DNA from: Streptomyces brevispora
GTDB lineage: Bacteria; Actinomycetota; Actinomycetes; Streptomycetales; Streptomycetaceae
Reading direction: 5' to 3'
Assembly: GCF_007829885.1 (NCBI RefSeq)
Contig: NZ_VIWW01000001.1
Span: 5,704,001 to 5,768,000 of the forward strand
Length of the DNA stretch: 64,000 bases
The notes under the pieces: model-generated
The model's input: the letters and a program-made list of their open reading frames with translations, nothing else
Databases searched by the model: none
Told to the model about the DNA's origin: nothing
Position numbers and translations under genes: made by a program
Shown here: piece after piece, positions 7,603 to 14,664 of the stretch
Position numbering within the stretch: position 1 is the stretch's first letter
Layout: the number at the start of each line of letters is the position of its first letter

Positions 7603-8328
7603 TCAGGGGCGGGAGTGCTGGTGCTGTTGCTGGTGTGCACAGCTCCGGGGCGCGGTGAGGAGCTGCCGGATCTGCTCACCGGCGTCCGTGGCGTCGCGCG
7701 CGAGTGCCGGGAAGAGCAACTGGAGGTCGCAGTGGCCGGATTCGTACTCGCAGCGCAGGGTGATGCCGTGGCGGTCCAGGGCGAGGGGGAGCGACCGGAT
7801 CATGCCGCGGGGCAGCCGGGAGCCCGCGAGCCCGAGCAGTTCGGTCATCAACTCCGCGTGGGAATCGGCCAGATGGGTCAGCATGGCGGCCTCCTCGGCG
7901 GCGAGCGGGTCGGGCTCGGCGAGGGCGATCTCGTCCAGTGGGACGTCCGCCGCACCCGCCGGGGTTCGCAGGGAAACCCGTGCCGTGTCGAGCCGCAGCG
8001 CTCCGTCGCCCGCCGGTGCCAGCCGGCCGGAGGCCGTCACCCTGGCGCGTACCCGGTCGCGCAGCGGGGTGGGGGCGATGTCGGTGAACTCCAGCAGCGC
8101 GGCCAGGCTGCCCATGGGTGCGGCGGCGGCCTCTTGGGCCAAGGGGCTGTCGGGGTGGGGGTGGAGGGTGATCTGCCCCTTGGTGCCGACCGAGTGCAGT
8201 CCGATCAGGTCGCAGGCCCGCCCGGTCGTGGTGAGGGACAGCGAGGTCGCGCGGGACAGCACCGTGCGGACCTGCTCCGCGTCGGTCGGCCCGGTCGAAA
8301 TGGTGTCTGTGTCGGCGTCGGTGCTCAA
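7603..8328 (-). CDS. DUF2470 domain protein (HugZ C-terminal-like), iron-box controlled
   Basis: A 241-residue cytoplasmic protein. The C-terminal half contains the DUF2470 pattern (LTHLADSHAELMTELLG, then PLALDRHGITLRCEY). In heme-utilisation proteins of the HugZ group this domain follows a split-barrel fold and contributes to heme handling. The N-terminal half (residues 20-110, with TTTGRACDLIGLHSVGTKG) resembles the split-barrel part. The TTG start at 8328 is chosen for the GGGAG site five bases upstream. The tail is His/Gln-rich (HQQQHQHSRP), a possible metal-binding sequence. It is the first gene after an almost perfect iron box and probably cotranscribed with argB. A role in heme or iron mobilisation is inference. 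Confidence 0.75.
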   Translation of the reverse strand: MSTDADTDTISTGPTDAEQVRTVLSRATSLSLTTTGRACDLIGLHSVGTKGQITLHPHPDSPLAQEAAAAPMGSLAALLEFTDIAPTPLRDRVRARVTASGRLAPAGDGALRLDTARVSLRTPAGAADVPLDEIALAEPDPLAAEEAAMLTHLADSHAELMTELLGLAGSRLPRGMIRSLPLALDRHGITLRCEYESGHCDLQLLFPALARDATDAGEQIRQLLTAPRSCAHQQQHQHSRP

Positions 8329-8355
8329 GGGGACTCCCTGCGAAGCGGATTCTAG

Positions 8356-8374
8356 TTAGGTAAGCCTAACCTAA
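8356..8374. promoter_or_regulatory. Iron box (DmdR/IdeR/DtxR-type operator)
   Basis: Read on the minus strand the site is TTAGGTTAGGCTTACCTAA, 18 of 19 identical to the consensus. It starts 28 bp upstream of the DUF2470 TTG start, so it should overlap that gene's promoter and put the DUF2470-argB operon under iron repression. Confidence 0.92.
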
Positions 8375-8596
8375 TGGTTCGTGGTTGCGGGATTGCTCTC
8401 GGATATGGGTTACTCCCTGCCGCCTCTCGTTCCGCGAACGCGCGGAAGTTGCGCGGTCGGGGGTGGTGTTGTCGTGGACGTGCTGAGCGTGTTCGCCTTG
8501 CTTCCTCGTGGCGGCGCACTGCCGGCCATGCCGACCGGGCGAACCACAGTTCATGGGATGAGGGACGATCGGGTGAGTCGTCCGGGGAGGACTTTG

Positions 8597-9157
8597 ATGA
8601 ACGTCACCTTGCGGGTGGACGGGACGCCGTCCGCTGCCGCACTCTTCCTGCGCCCCTGGGGCTGCGGGGATATCGAGCCGCTGATCGAGGCGTTCCGCGA
8701 TCCCATGCTGCGCCGTGGGGCGAGCGGCCCTCTGGAGAGCGTTGAGGATGTGCGGGGGTGGCTGGAACTTCAGAGGCGCGGCTGGGTCACCGGAGAGCGG
8801 CTGGGCTTTGCCGTATGTGAAGCCGGCCCCGGTGAAGGCCGACTGGTTGGCAGCGTGGTCATGAAGAGGGCCGGTTCCGGCCAGGAATCCGCAGAGGTCG
8901 GGTACTGGACGGCGGCGCACGCCCGAGGCCGGGGTGTGGCCTCCCGTGCGCTTGAAGTCCTTACCGGATGGGCCTTCGACGTCTTCGCGGCCGATGGCCT
9001 CGAACGGCTCGACCTGCTCCACCAGGTGGACAATCCCGCCTCGTGCCGGGTCGCGGAGAAGGCCCGATACGGGTTTCGCCGGGTCCTTCCGGCCCAGCCG
9101 CCTCAGTTCCCCAGGGATGGCCACTTGCATGTACGGCGGGCGGACGATCCGTCCTGA
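8597..9157 (+). CDS. GNAT-family N-acetyltransferase (RimJ/RimL-like)
   Basis: A 186-residue acetyltransferase of the Acetyltransf_3 type: a LFLRPWGCGD start of the fold, VGSVVMKR, EVGYWTAAHARGRGVASRAL (acetyl-CoA pyrophosphate loop with RGRGVA), then LHQVDNPASCRVAEK and YGFRR. This arrangement is typical of enzymes acting on ribosomal-protein N-termini or small amines; the actual acceptor is unknown. ATG 8597 follows GGGGAGG by six bases. The frame continues upstream to 8381 but without family similarity. It is divergent from the DUF2470 operon across the iron box; whether the box also acts on this gene (222 bp away) is unclear. Confidence 0.85.
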   Translation: MNVTLRVDGTPSAAALFLRPWGCGDIEPLIEAFRDPMLRRGASGPLESVEDVRGWLELQRRGWVTGERLGFAVCEAGPGEGRLVGSVVMKRAGSGQESAEVGYWTAAHARGRGVASRALEVLTGWAFDVFAADGLERLDLLHQVDNPASCRVAEKARYGFRRVLPAQPPQFPRDGHLHVRRADDPS

Positions 9158-9314
9158 CGGTCCGGCTTGATTCGAGCGAAGGTCGCAGCCCCGGATCGGG
9201 CGTTCCGCCTTTGACTCTTGTTCGCGCGGCGCCTGTTGCCGGTTCTCCGTGAGTGGCGGCGCGGACCCCGTAGGCGTATCGGCCCAAGCCGGACGGGGTG
9301 GGGTGTGGACGTGC

Positions 9315-9328
9315 ACTGGTACAGACCA
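9315..9328. promoter_or_regulatory. DasR-like operator (dre)
   Basis: ACTGGTACAGACCA matches 12 of 14 positions of the DasR site core ACTGGTCTAGACCA. It ends five bases before the -35 hexamer of the promoter serving the glycoside-hydrolase operon. DasR is the N-acetylglucosamine-responsive repressor/activator of chitin-related genes in Streptomyces. Confidence 0.6.
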
Positions 9329-9333
9329 GGGTC

Positions 9334-9362
9334 TTGACAGTCCATTGTTTCACTTCTTAAAT
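9334..9362 (+). promoter_or_regulatory. Sigma-70-type promoter of the GH16/GH18 operon
   Basis: TTGACA (9334-9339), a 17-bp spacer and TTAAAT (9357-9362) make one of the best consensus promoters in the window. It lies 214 bp before the GH16 start codon, leaving a long untranslated leader. Confidence 0.7.
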
Positions 9363-9378
9363 CACGTAGTGAATTAAG
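9356..9378. promoter_or_regulatory. 23-bp inverted repeat overlapping the -10 element
   Basis: CTTAAATCAC and GTGAATTAAG are 10-bp arms (one mismatch) separated by GTA. The palindrome covers the -10 hexamer and the expected transcription start, the classic place for a repressor operator. The cognate regulator is not in the window. Confidence 0.65.
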
Positions 9379-9576
9379 TCTCCGTGCGCAGCACCCCCAC
9401 AGCGCCCCCACAGCAATCCCGCAACACGTGCCCGCACCCCCACCCGCACTCGCCCCACTCCCCAAACGGCACCCCGCCCCGGTCGGCGCAGCTTCGGCAT
9501 GCCCCAATGCGCCCTGCGTCTGTTATGTCATATGCATGACAGACCCTTTTCCCCTCATGCACCGGAAGGGAGAGTC

Positions 9577-10851
9577 ATGGACTCCCCACGTTTGTCGCGG
9601 CGTCTGCTGCGCTCCGTACTCTCGGCCGTGACCCTTGCCCTGGTCACGACCGCTCTCGCGGGCGGCGGCGCTCCCGCGCGGTCACCCGCCCTGTCGGGCG
9701 CCGCGGCCTCGGCCGCCATGACGTTCGACGAGGAGTTCGACGGTGCTGCCGGATCGGCGGTCAACGGCGCCAGATGGCAGACCGAGACCGGTGACAACGT
9801 CAACAACCACGAGCGGCAGTACTACACGGCGGGCAACAGCAATGCCGCACTGGACGGCCAGGGTCATCTGGTCATCACCGCGCGCAAGGAGAACCCGAAG
9901 AACTACCAGTGCTGGTACGGCACCTGCCAGTACACCTCGGCCCGGCTGAACACCTCCGGCAAGTTCACCCAGGCCTACGGCCATGTCGAGGCCCGGATGA
10001 AGATCCCGCGCGGCCAGGGCATGTGGCCCGCCTTCTGGATGCTCGGAGACGACATCGGACAGGTCGGCTGGCCCAACTCCGGCGAGATCGACATCATGGA
10101 GAACGTCGGCTTCGAACCCTCCACCGTCCACGGCACCCTGCACGGACCCGGCTACTCGGGCGCCGCCGGCATCGGCGCCGGATACACCCTCCCCGGCGGC
10201 CGCGCCTTCGCGGACGACTTCCACACCTTCGCCATCGACTGGGCGCCCAACTCCATCTCCTGGTCCGTCGACGGCAACGTCTACCAGCGCCGCACCCCCG
10301 CCGACACCGCCGGCAAGACCTGGGCCTTCAACAAGCCCTTCTTCCTCATCCTCAACCTCGCCGTCGGCGGCTACTGGCCCGGCGACCCCGACAACAACAC
10401 CACCTTCCCCCAGCAACTCGTCGTCGACCACGTACGCGTCACCACCAGCGACAGCCAGCCCCCGGCCGGTTCGGGGACCATCACCGGTCTGGCCGGCAAG
10501 TGCGTCGACGTGGCCGGGGCGAGCAGCGCGAACGGCACTCCCGTCCAGCTCTACGACTGCAACGGCTCCTCCGCCCAGCGGTGGAGTGTCGGCGCCGACG
10601 GAACGATCAAGGCGCTGGGCAAGTGTCTTGACGTCGCGTCAGGTGGCACCGCGGACGGCACCGTGGTGCAGCTCTACGACTGCAACGGCTCGGCGGCGCA
10701 GCGCTGGGCGATCAGTGGCGCGCGCGACATCGTGAACCCGCAGGCGAACAAGTGCCTCGATGTCACGGGAAATAGTTCGGCCAACGGCACCCGGCTCCAG
10801 ATCTGGACCTGCACCGGGGCCACCAACCAGAAGTGGACGGTGAACAGTTGA
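9577..10851 (+). CDS. Secreted GH16 endo-beta-1,3-glucanase with CBM13 lectin module
   Basis: Hydrolyses beta-1,3-(1,4)-glucan outside the cell. The 424 residues comprise a signal peptide (about 1-45, RRLL start, hydrophobic core, AAASA end), a GH16 jelly-roll domain (about 46-290), and a ricin-type beta-trefoil lectin module (301-424). The GH16 catalytic signature is EIDIMEN, with nucleophile Glu170, Asp172 and acid/base Glu175. The lectin module has repeated QRWS/QKW motifs. ATG 9577 follows GGAAGGGAGAG. Its stop overlaps the start of the GH18 gene (TGATG). The 359-bp lectin-coding segment recurs in the next gene. Control is probably by the DasR-like site and palindrome upstream. Confidence 0.93.
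   Translation: MDSPRLSRRLLRSVLSAVTLALVTTALAGGGAPARSPALSGAAASAAMTFDEEFDGAAGSAVNGARWQTETGDNVNNHERQYYTAGNSNAALDGQGHLVITARKENPKNYQCWYGTCQYTSARLNTSGKFTQAYGHVEARMKIPRGQGMWPAFWMLGDDIGQVGWPNSGEIDIMENVGFEPSTVHGTLHGPGYSGAAGIGAGYTLPGGRAFADDFHTFAIDWAPNSISWSVDGNVYQRRTPADTAGKTWAFNKPFFLILNLAVGGYWPGDPDNNTTFPQQLVVDHVRVTTSDSQPPAGSGTITGLAGKCVDVAGASSANGTPVQLYDCNGSSAQRWSVGADGTIKALGKCLDVASGGTADGTVVQLYDCNGSAAQRWAISGARDIVNPQANKCLDVTGNSSANGTRLQIWTCTGATNQKWTVNS
10480..10838 (+). repeat. 359-bp direct repeat, copy 1 (CBM13-coding)
   Basis: This encodes the lectin module of the GH16 enzyme. Copy 2 begins exactly 500 bp downstream at 10980 and has the same length. By eye I count about 34 differences, roughly 90 percent identity, with runs of more than 80 identical bases (for example from 10504). 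Confidence 0.92.
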
Positions 10852-12251
10852 TGCGTCGAGACCTGTTGCGCGGGCGTGCCCCCGCCGTACGGAGCGCCCT
10901 GGGGGTCGCGGCCGCCGCGGCCCTCCTCGCCGGACTGACCGGCTCGCCCGCACAGGGCGCTGCCACGGCCACCGGACAGATCACCGGCCTGGCCGGCAAG
11001 TGTGTCGACGTGGCCGGGGCGAGCAGCGCGAACGGCACTCCCGTCCAGCTCTACGACTGCAACGGCTCCTCCGCCCAGCAGTGGAGCCTGGGCAGTGACG
11101 GGACGGTCAAGGCGCTGGGCAAATGTCTGGACGTCGCGTCAGGCGGTACGGCGAACGGTACCGTGGTCCAGCTCTACGACTGCAACGGCTCGGCGGCACA
11201 GCGCTGGAGCGTGAGCGGCGCGCGCGACATCGTGAACCCGCAGGCGGACAAGTGTCTGGACGTCACGGGGAACAGTTCGGCCAACGGGACCCGGCTCCAG
11301 ATCTGGACCTGCACCGGGGCCGCCAACCAGAAGTGGACCGCACCGGCCGTCGAGGGCGGCGGCGGAACTCCGGGCTCGCCCGGAGCCATGGCGGTCGCAC
11401 CGTACCTCTACAACGGGTGGGGCAGCCCGCCCAGCCCGACCACGGTCATGAACGCCACCGGCGTCAAGTGGTTCACGCTCGCCTTCGTCCTCAGCAACGG
11501 CTACTGCAACCCGCAGTGGGACGGCGGCAGGCCGCTGACCGGCGGTGTCGACCAGCAGACGGTGAACACCGTCCGGGCCGCGGGCGGCGATGTCATCCCG
11601 TCCTTCGGCGGCTGGAGCGGCAACAAGCTGGAGAGCTCCTGCTCCAGCGCCGCCGAGCTGGCGGCCGCGTACCAGAAGGTGATCAACGCCTACGGCCTCA
11701 AGGCGATCGACATCGACATCGAGGCCGACGCGTACGCCAGTGCCACGGTGCAGCAGCGCACGGTCGACGCGCTGAAGACGGTGAAGGCCGCCAACCCGGG
11801 CATCAAGCTGTACGTCACGTTCGGTACCGGCCAGAGCGGACCCGACGACAGCCTCATCCGCAAGGCCTCGGCCTCCGGGCTGACCGTGGACAGCTGGACG
11901 ATCATGCCGTTCGACTTCGGCGGGTCGGGCAAGAACATGGGCAACCTCACCGTCAGCGCGGCCGAAGGGTTGAAGAACGCGGTCAAGAACGCCTACGGAT
12001 ACACGGACGACCAGGCATACCGGCACACCGGGATCTCCTCGATGAACGGCATCACCGACGACAACGAGACGGTGACGGTCGCGGACTTCCGCACCATCCT
12101 GGCCTACGCCCAGCAGCGCCATCTGGCCCGGCTGACCTTCTGGTCCGTCAACCGGGACCGCCCGTGCACCGGCGGCGGCGCCGACACCTGCTCGGGCGTC
12201 TCCCAGCAGCCCTGGGACTTCACGAAGGTGTTCGCCCAGTACGCCGGCTGA
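10851..12251 (+). CDS. Secreted CBM13-GH18 chitinase-like protein
   Basis: 466 residues: signal peptide (about 1-45, twin-arginine MRRD start, hydrophobic core, AQGA end), ricin-type lectin module (about 44-163), a GGGG-rich linker, then a GH18 TIM barrel (about 180-466). The catalytic strand reads AIDIDIEAD: Asp287, Asp289 and proton donor Glu291 are present, but the first Asp-Gly of the canonical DGxDxDxE motif is Lys-Ala. The barrel start (VAPYLYNGWG), SFGGWSG and the final TFWSVNRDRPC segment fit the chitinase D/bacterial GH18 group. The start ATG overlaps the GH16 stop. Expected substrates are chitin or related GlcNAc polymers; the motif change leaves activity uncertain. Confidence 0.9.
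   Translation: MRRDLLRGRAPAVRSALGVAAAAALLAGLTGSPAQGAATATGQITGLAGKCVDVAGASSANGTPVQLYDCNGSSAQQWSLGSDGTVKALGKCLDVASGGTANGTVVQLYDCNGSAAQRWSVSGARDIVNPQADKCLDVTGNSSANGTRLQIWTCTGAANQKWTAPAVEGGGGTPGSPGAMAVAPYLYNGWGSPPSPTTVMNATGVKWFTLAFVLSNGYCNPQWDGGRPLTGGVDQQTVNTVRAAGGDVIPSFGGWSGNKLESSCSSAAELAAAYQKVINAYGLKAIDIDIEADAYASATVQQRTVDALKTVKAANPGIKLYVTFGTGQSGPDDSLIRKASASGLTVDSWTIMPFDFGGSGKNMGNLTVSAAEGLKNAVKNAYGYTDDQAYRHTGISSMNGITDDNETVTVADFRTILAYAQQRHLARLTFWSVNRDRPCTGGGADTCSGVSQQPWDFTKVFAQYAG
10980..11338 (+). repeat. 359-bp direct repeat, copy 2 (CBM13-coding)
   Basis: Second copy of the lectin segment, here placed at the N-terminal side of the GH18 barrel. Equal length and near-identity to 10480-10838 point to a recent duplication or ongoing gene conversion. 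Confidence 0.92.
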
Positions 12252-12304
12252 CCGCCCCGCCCATCGCACCGTCTCACCCGCACAGTCGCGCACAGGAGTA
12301 AACC

Positions 12305-14572
12305 GTGCTCAGATCTGCCCGAAGGCCCACCGAGGGCCGATCCGGCCCCTCGCCGACCCGCCGACGGCGGGCGCTGACCGCGGTGTTCGCGGTCGGCGCC
12401 CTCGCCGGGTCGGTCCTGGCCGCCACCCCCGCCCCGGCCGCGGTCCCGGGCGGGAGCGCCCCGCGCGCCGCCGCCGCGGCGGCCGCCGCACTGCCGACCG
12501 GCTGGGCGACCGTCGTCAACAGCGGCAGCGGCAAGTGCCTGGACGCCCGCTCCGCCGCGACCGTCAACGGCACCGCCGTCCAGCAGTACACGTGCAACAA
12601 CTCCACCGCCCAGCAGTGGAGTCTGACCGCGACCAGCGGCGGCTACGTGCGCATCAACAACCGCAACGACGCCAACCAGGTCGTGGACGTCAGCAACGTG
12701 TCCACCGCCGACAACGCCGCCGTCCACCTCTGGGCGTACGGCGGCGGCACCAACCAGCAGTGGCAGCCCGTCGACGAGGGCGGCGGCGCCTACCACTTCG
12801 TCAACCGCAACAGCGGCAAGTGCCTGGACGTGCCCGCCGCCTCCACGGCCGACAGCGTCCAGCTCGTCCAGTACACCTGCAACAACTCCGCGGCCCAGCG
12901 GTTCCAGGTCACACCGGTCGCCACCGCGCCGGGCGATGTCGACCTCGGGCCGAACGTGGTGGTCTTCGACCCGTCGATGCCGTCGTCCACCATCCAGGGC
13001 CGGCTCGACACGATCTTCCGGCAGCAAGAGACCAACCAGTTCGGCAACCAGCGCTACGCGGTGATGTTCAAGCCGGGTACGTACAGCAACGACGTCAACG
13101 TGGGCTTCTACACCCAGGTCCTCGGACTCGGTCAGTCGCCCGACTCGGTGACGATCAACGGTGCCGTCCACGCCGAGGCGGACTGGTTCCCGCCGCAGAA
13201 CGCCACCCAGAACTTCTGGCGCGGCGCCGAGAACCTCTCGGTGAACCCGACCGGCGGCACCGACCGCTGGGCCGTGTCCCAGGCGGCCCCGTACCGGCGC
13301 ATGCATGTGCGCGGCAACCTGGCCCTGGACGACGGCGGCTGGGCCAGCGGCGGCTTCATGGCCGACACCAAGATCGACGGTCAGGTGCGGTCCGGTACAC
13401 AGCAGCAGTGGATGACCCGTAACTCCACGCTCGGCAGCTGGACCGGCTCCAACTGGAACATGGTGTTCGTCGGCAGCCAGGGCGTACCGGCCACCAGCTT
13501 CCCCAACCCGCCCTACACCACGGTGAACCAGGCCCCCGTGATCCGGGAGAAGCCCTTCCTGTACGTGGGCGGCGGCGGCGCCTACCAGGTGTTCGTCCCG
13601 GCCCTCCGTAACAACGCCTCGGGCACCACATGGGCGGGCGGCAACGCCGCGGGCGCCTCGCTCTCCCTGGACAAGTTCTTCGTCGTGAAGGCGGGAGCCA
13701 CGGCCGCGCAGATCAACGCCGCGCTGGCCGAGGGGAAGAACCTGCTGGTCACCCCCGGTGTCTACCACCTCGACCAGACCCTGAAGGTGACCAGGCCCGA
13801 CACCGTCGTCCTGGGTCTCGGCCTCGCCACGTTCATTCCGGACAACGGGGTCACCGCGATGACGGTGGCGGACGTCGACGGGGTCAAGGTCGCGGGCATC
13901 CTCTTCGACGCCGGGACGACGAACTCGTCGACCCTGATGGAGGTCGGCCCGGCCGGCTCCTCGGCCGCGCACGCGGCGAATCCGACCTCGCTGCACGACG
14001 TCTTCTTCCGGGTCGGCGGCGCGGCCGTGGGCCGGGCGACCACCAGCCTGGTGGTCAACAGCGACAACGTCATCGGCGACCACATGTGGATCTGGCGCGG
14101 CGACCACGGCACCGGCATCGGCTGGAACAGCAACAAGGCGGACACCGGACTCGTCGTCAACGGCGACGACGTGACGATGTACGGACTGTTCGTCGAGCAC
14201 TACCAGAAGCACCAGACGATCTGGAACGGCAACGGCGGGCGCACGTACTTCTACCAGAACGAGATGCCGTACGACGTGCCCGACCAGGCGTCCTGGATGA
14301 ACGGCTCCACCCAGGGCTACGCCGCCTACAAGGTCGCGCCCTCGGTCACCAGCCATCAGGCGTACGGGCTCGGCAGCTACTGCTTCTTCAGCTCGAACCC
14401 GGGCGTGGCGGCCGAGCACGCCTTCGAGGTCCCGGACAACCCGAACGTGCGGTTCCAGAGCATGGTGACCGTCTCGCTCGGTGGGACGGGAACGATCCGC
14501 CACGTCATCAACGGTCGGGGCGGTCCCTCCAACTCCTCCTCGAACGTGGCCAATCTCGTCAGTCATCCCTGA
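12305..14572 (+). CDS. Secreted CBM13 plus double beta-helix protein (GH55-like architecture), enzymatic role unproven
   Basis: 755 residues: signal peptide (about 1-47, RRRR then hydrophobic, APAA), alanine-rich linker, ricin-type lectin module (about 63-202; repeats with QQWS, QQW, AQRF), and about 540 residues resembling two tandem right-handed beta-helices. One lobe starts at VVVFDPSMPSSTIQ, the other at FFVVKAGATAAQIN; the latter has the pectin-lyase-type segment LLVTPGVYHLDQTL. Two tandem helices recall GH55 exo-beta-1,3-glucanases, which would suit the neighbours, but I see no diagnostic catalytic motif. Such proteins are often misnamed adenylyl cyclase or coagulation-factor proteins in databases. 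GTG 12305 follows CAGGAG. It sits 53 bp after the chitinase gene. Confidence 0.8.
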   Translation: MLRSARRPTEGRSGPSPTRRRRALTAVFAVGALAGSVLAATPAPAAVPGGSAPRAAAAAAAALPTGWATVVNSGSGKCLDARSAATVNGTAVQQYTCNNSTAQQWSLTATSGGYVRINNRNDANQVVDVSNVSTADNAAVHLWAYGGGTNQQWQPVDEGGGAYHFVNRNSGKCLDVPAASTADSVQLVQYTCNNSAAQRFQVTPVATAPGDVDLGPNVVVFDPSMPSSTIQGRLDTIFRQQETNQFGNQRYAVMFKPGTYSNDVNVGFYTQVLGLGQSPDSVTINGAVHAEADWFPPQNATQNFWRGAENLSVNPTGGTDRWAVSQAAPYRRMHVRGNLALDDGGWASGGFMADTKIDGQVRSGTQQQWMTRNSTLGSWTGSNWNMVFVGSQGVPATSFPNPPYTTVNQAPVIREKPFLYVGGGGAYQVFVPALRNNASGTTWAGGNAAGASLSLDKFFVVKAGATAAQINAALAEGKNLLVTPGVYHLDQTLKVTRPDTVVLGLGLATFIPDNGVTAMTVADVDGVKVAGILFDAGTTNSSTLMEVGPAGSSAAHAANPTSLHDVFFRVGGAAVGRATTSLVVNSDNVIGDHMWIWRGDHGTGIGWNSNKADTGLVVNGDDVTMYGLFVEHYQKHQTIWNGNGGRTYFYQNEMPYDVPDQASWMNGSTQGYAAYKVAPSVTSHQAYGLGSYCFFSSNPGVAAEHAFEVPDNPNVRFQSMVTVSLGGTGTIRHVINGRGGPSNSSSNVANLVSHP

Positions 14573-14598
14573 GTTCCGCGACGTCCTCAGGACACCCC

Positions 14599-14630
14599 GG
14601 GCCGGACGCGACTCCCGTCGCGTCCGGCCC
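14599..14630 (+). terminator. Hairpin terminator between the beta-helix and ThuA genes
   Basis: A perfect 13-bp stem (GGGCCGGACGCGA and its complement) with a 6-base loop, 27 bases after the stop codon. It probably attenuates rather than blocks transcription into the ThuA gene, which has its own ribosome site. Confidence 0.75.
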
Positions 14631-14664
14631 GGCCCCCCACCCGGTTCGCAAAGGACGGTTTCGT

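Noticed and set aside
9428..9631. Short plus-strand frame across the hydrolase promoter leader
   Set aside because: Pro/His-rich sequence with poor codon bias inside the untranslated leader.
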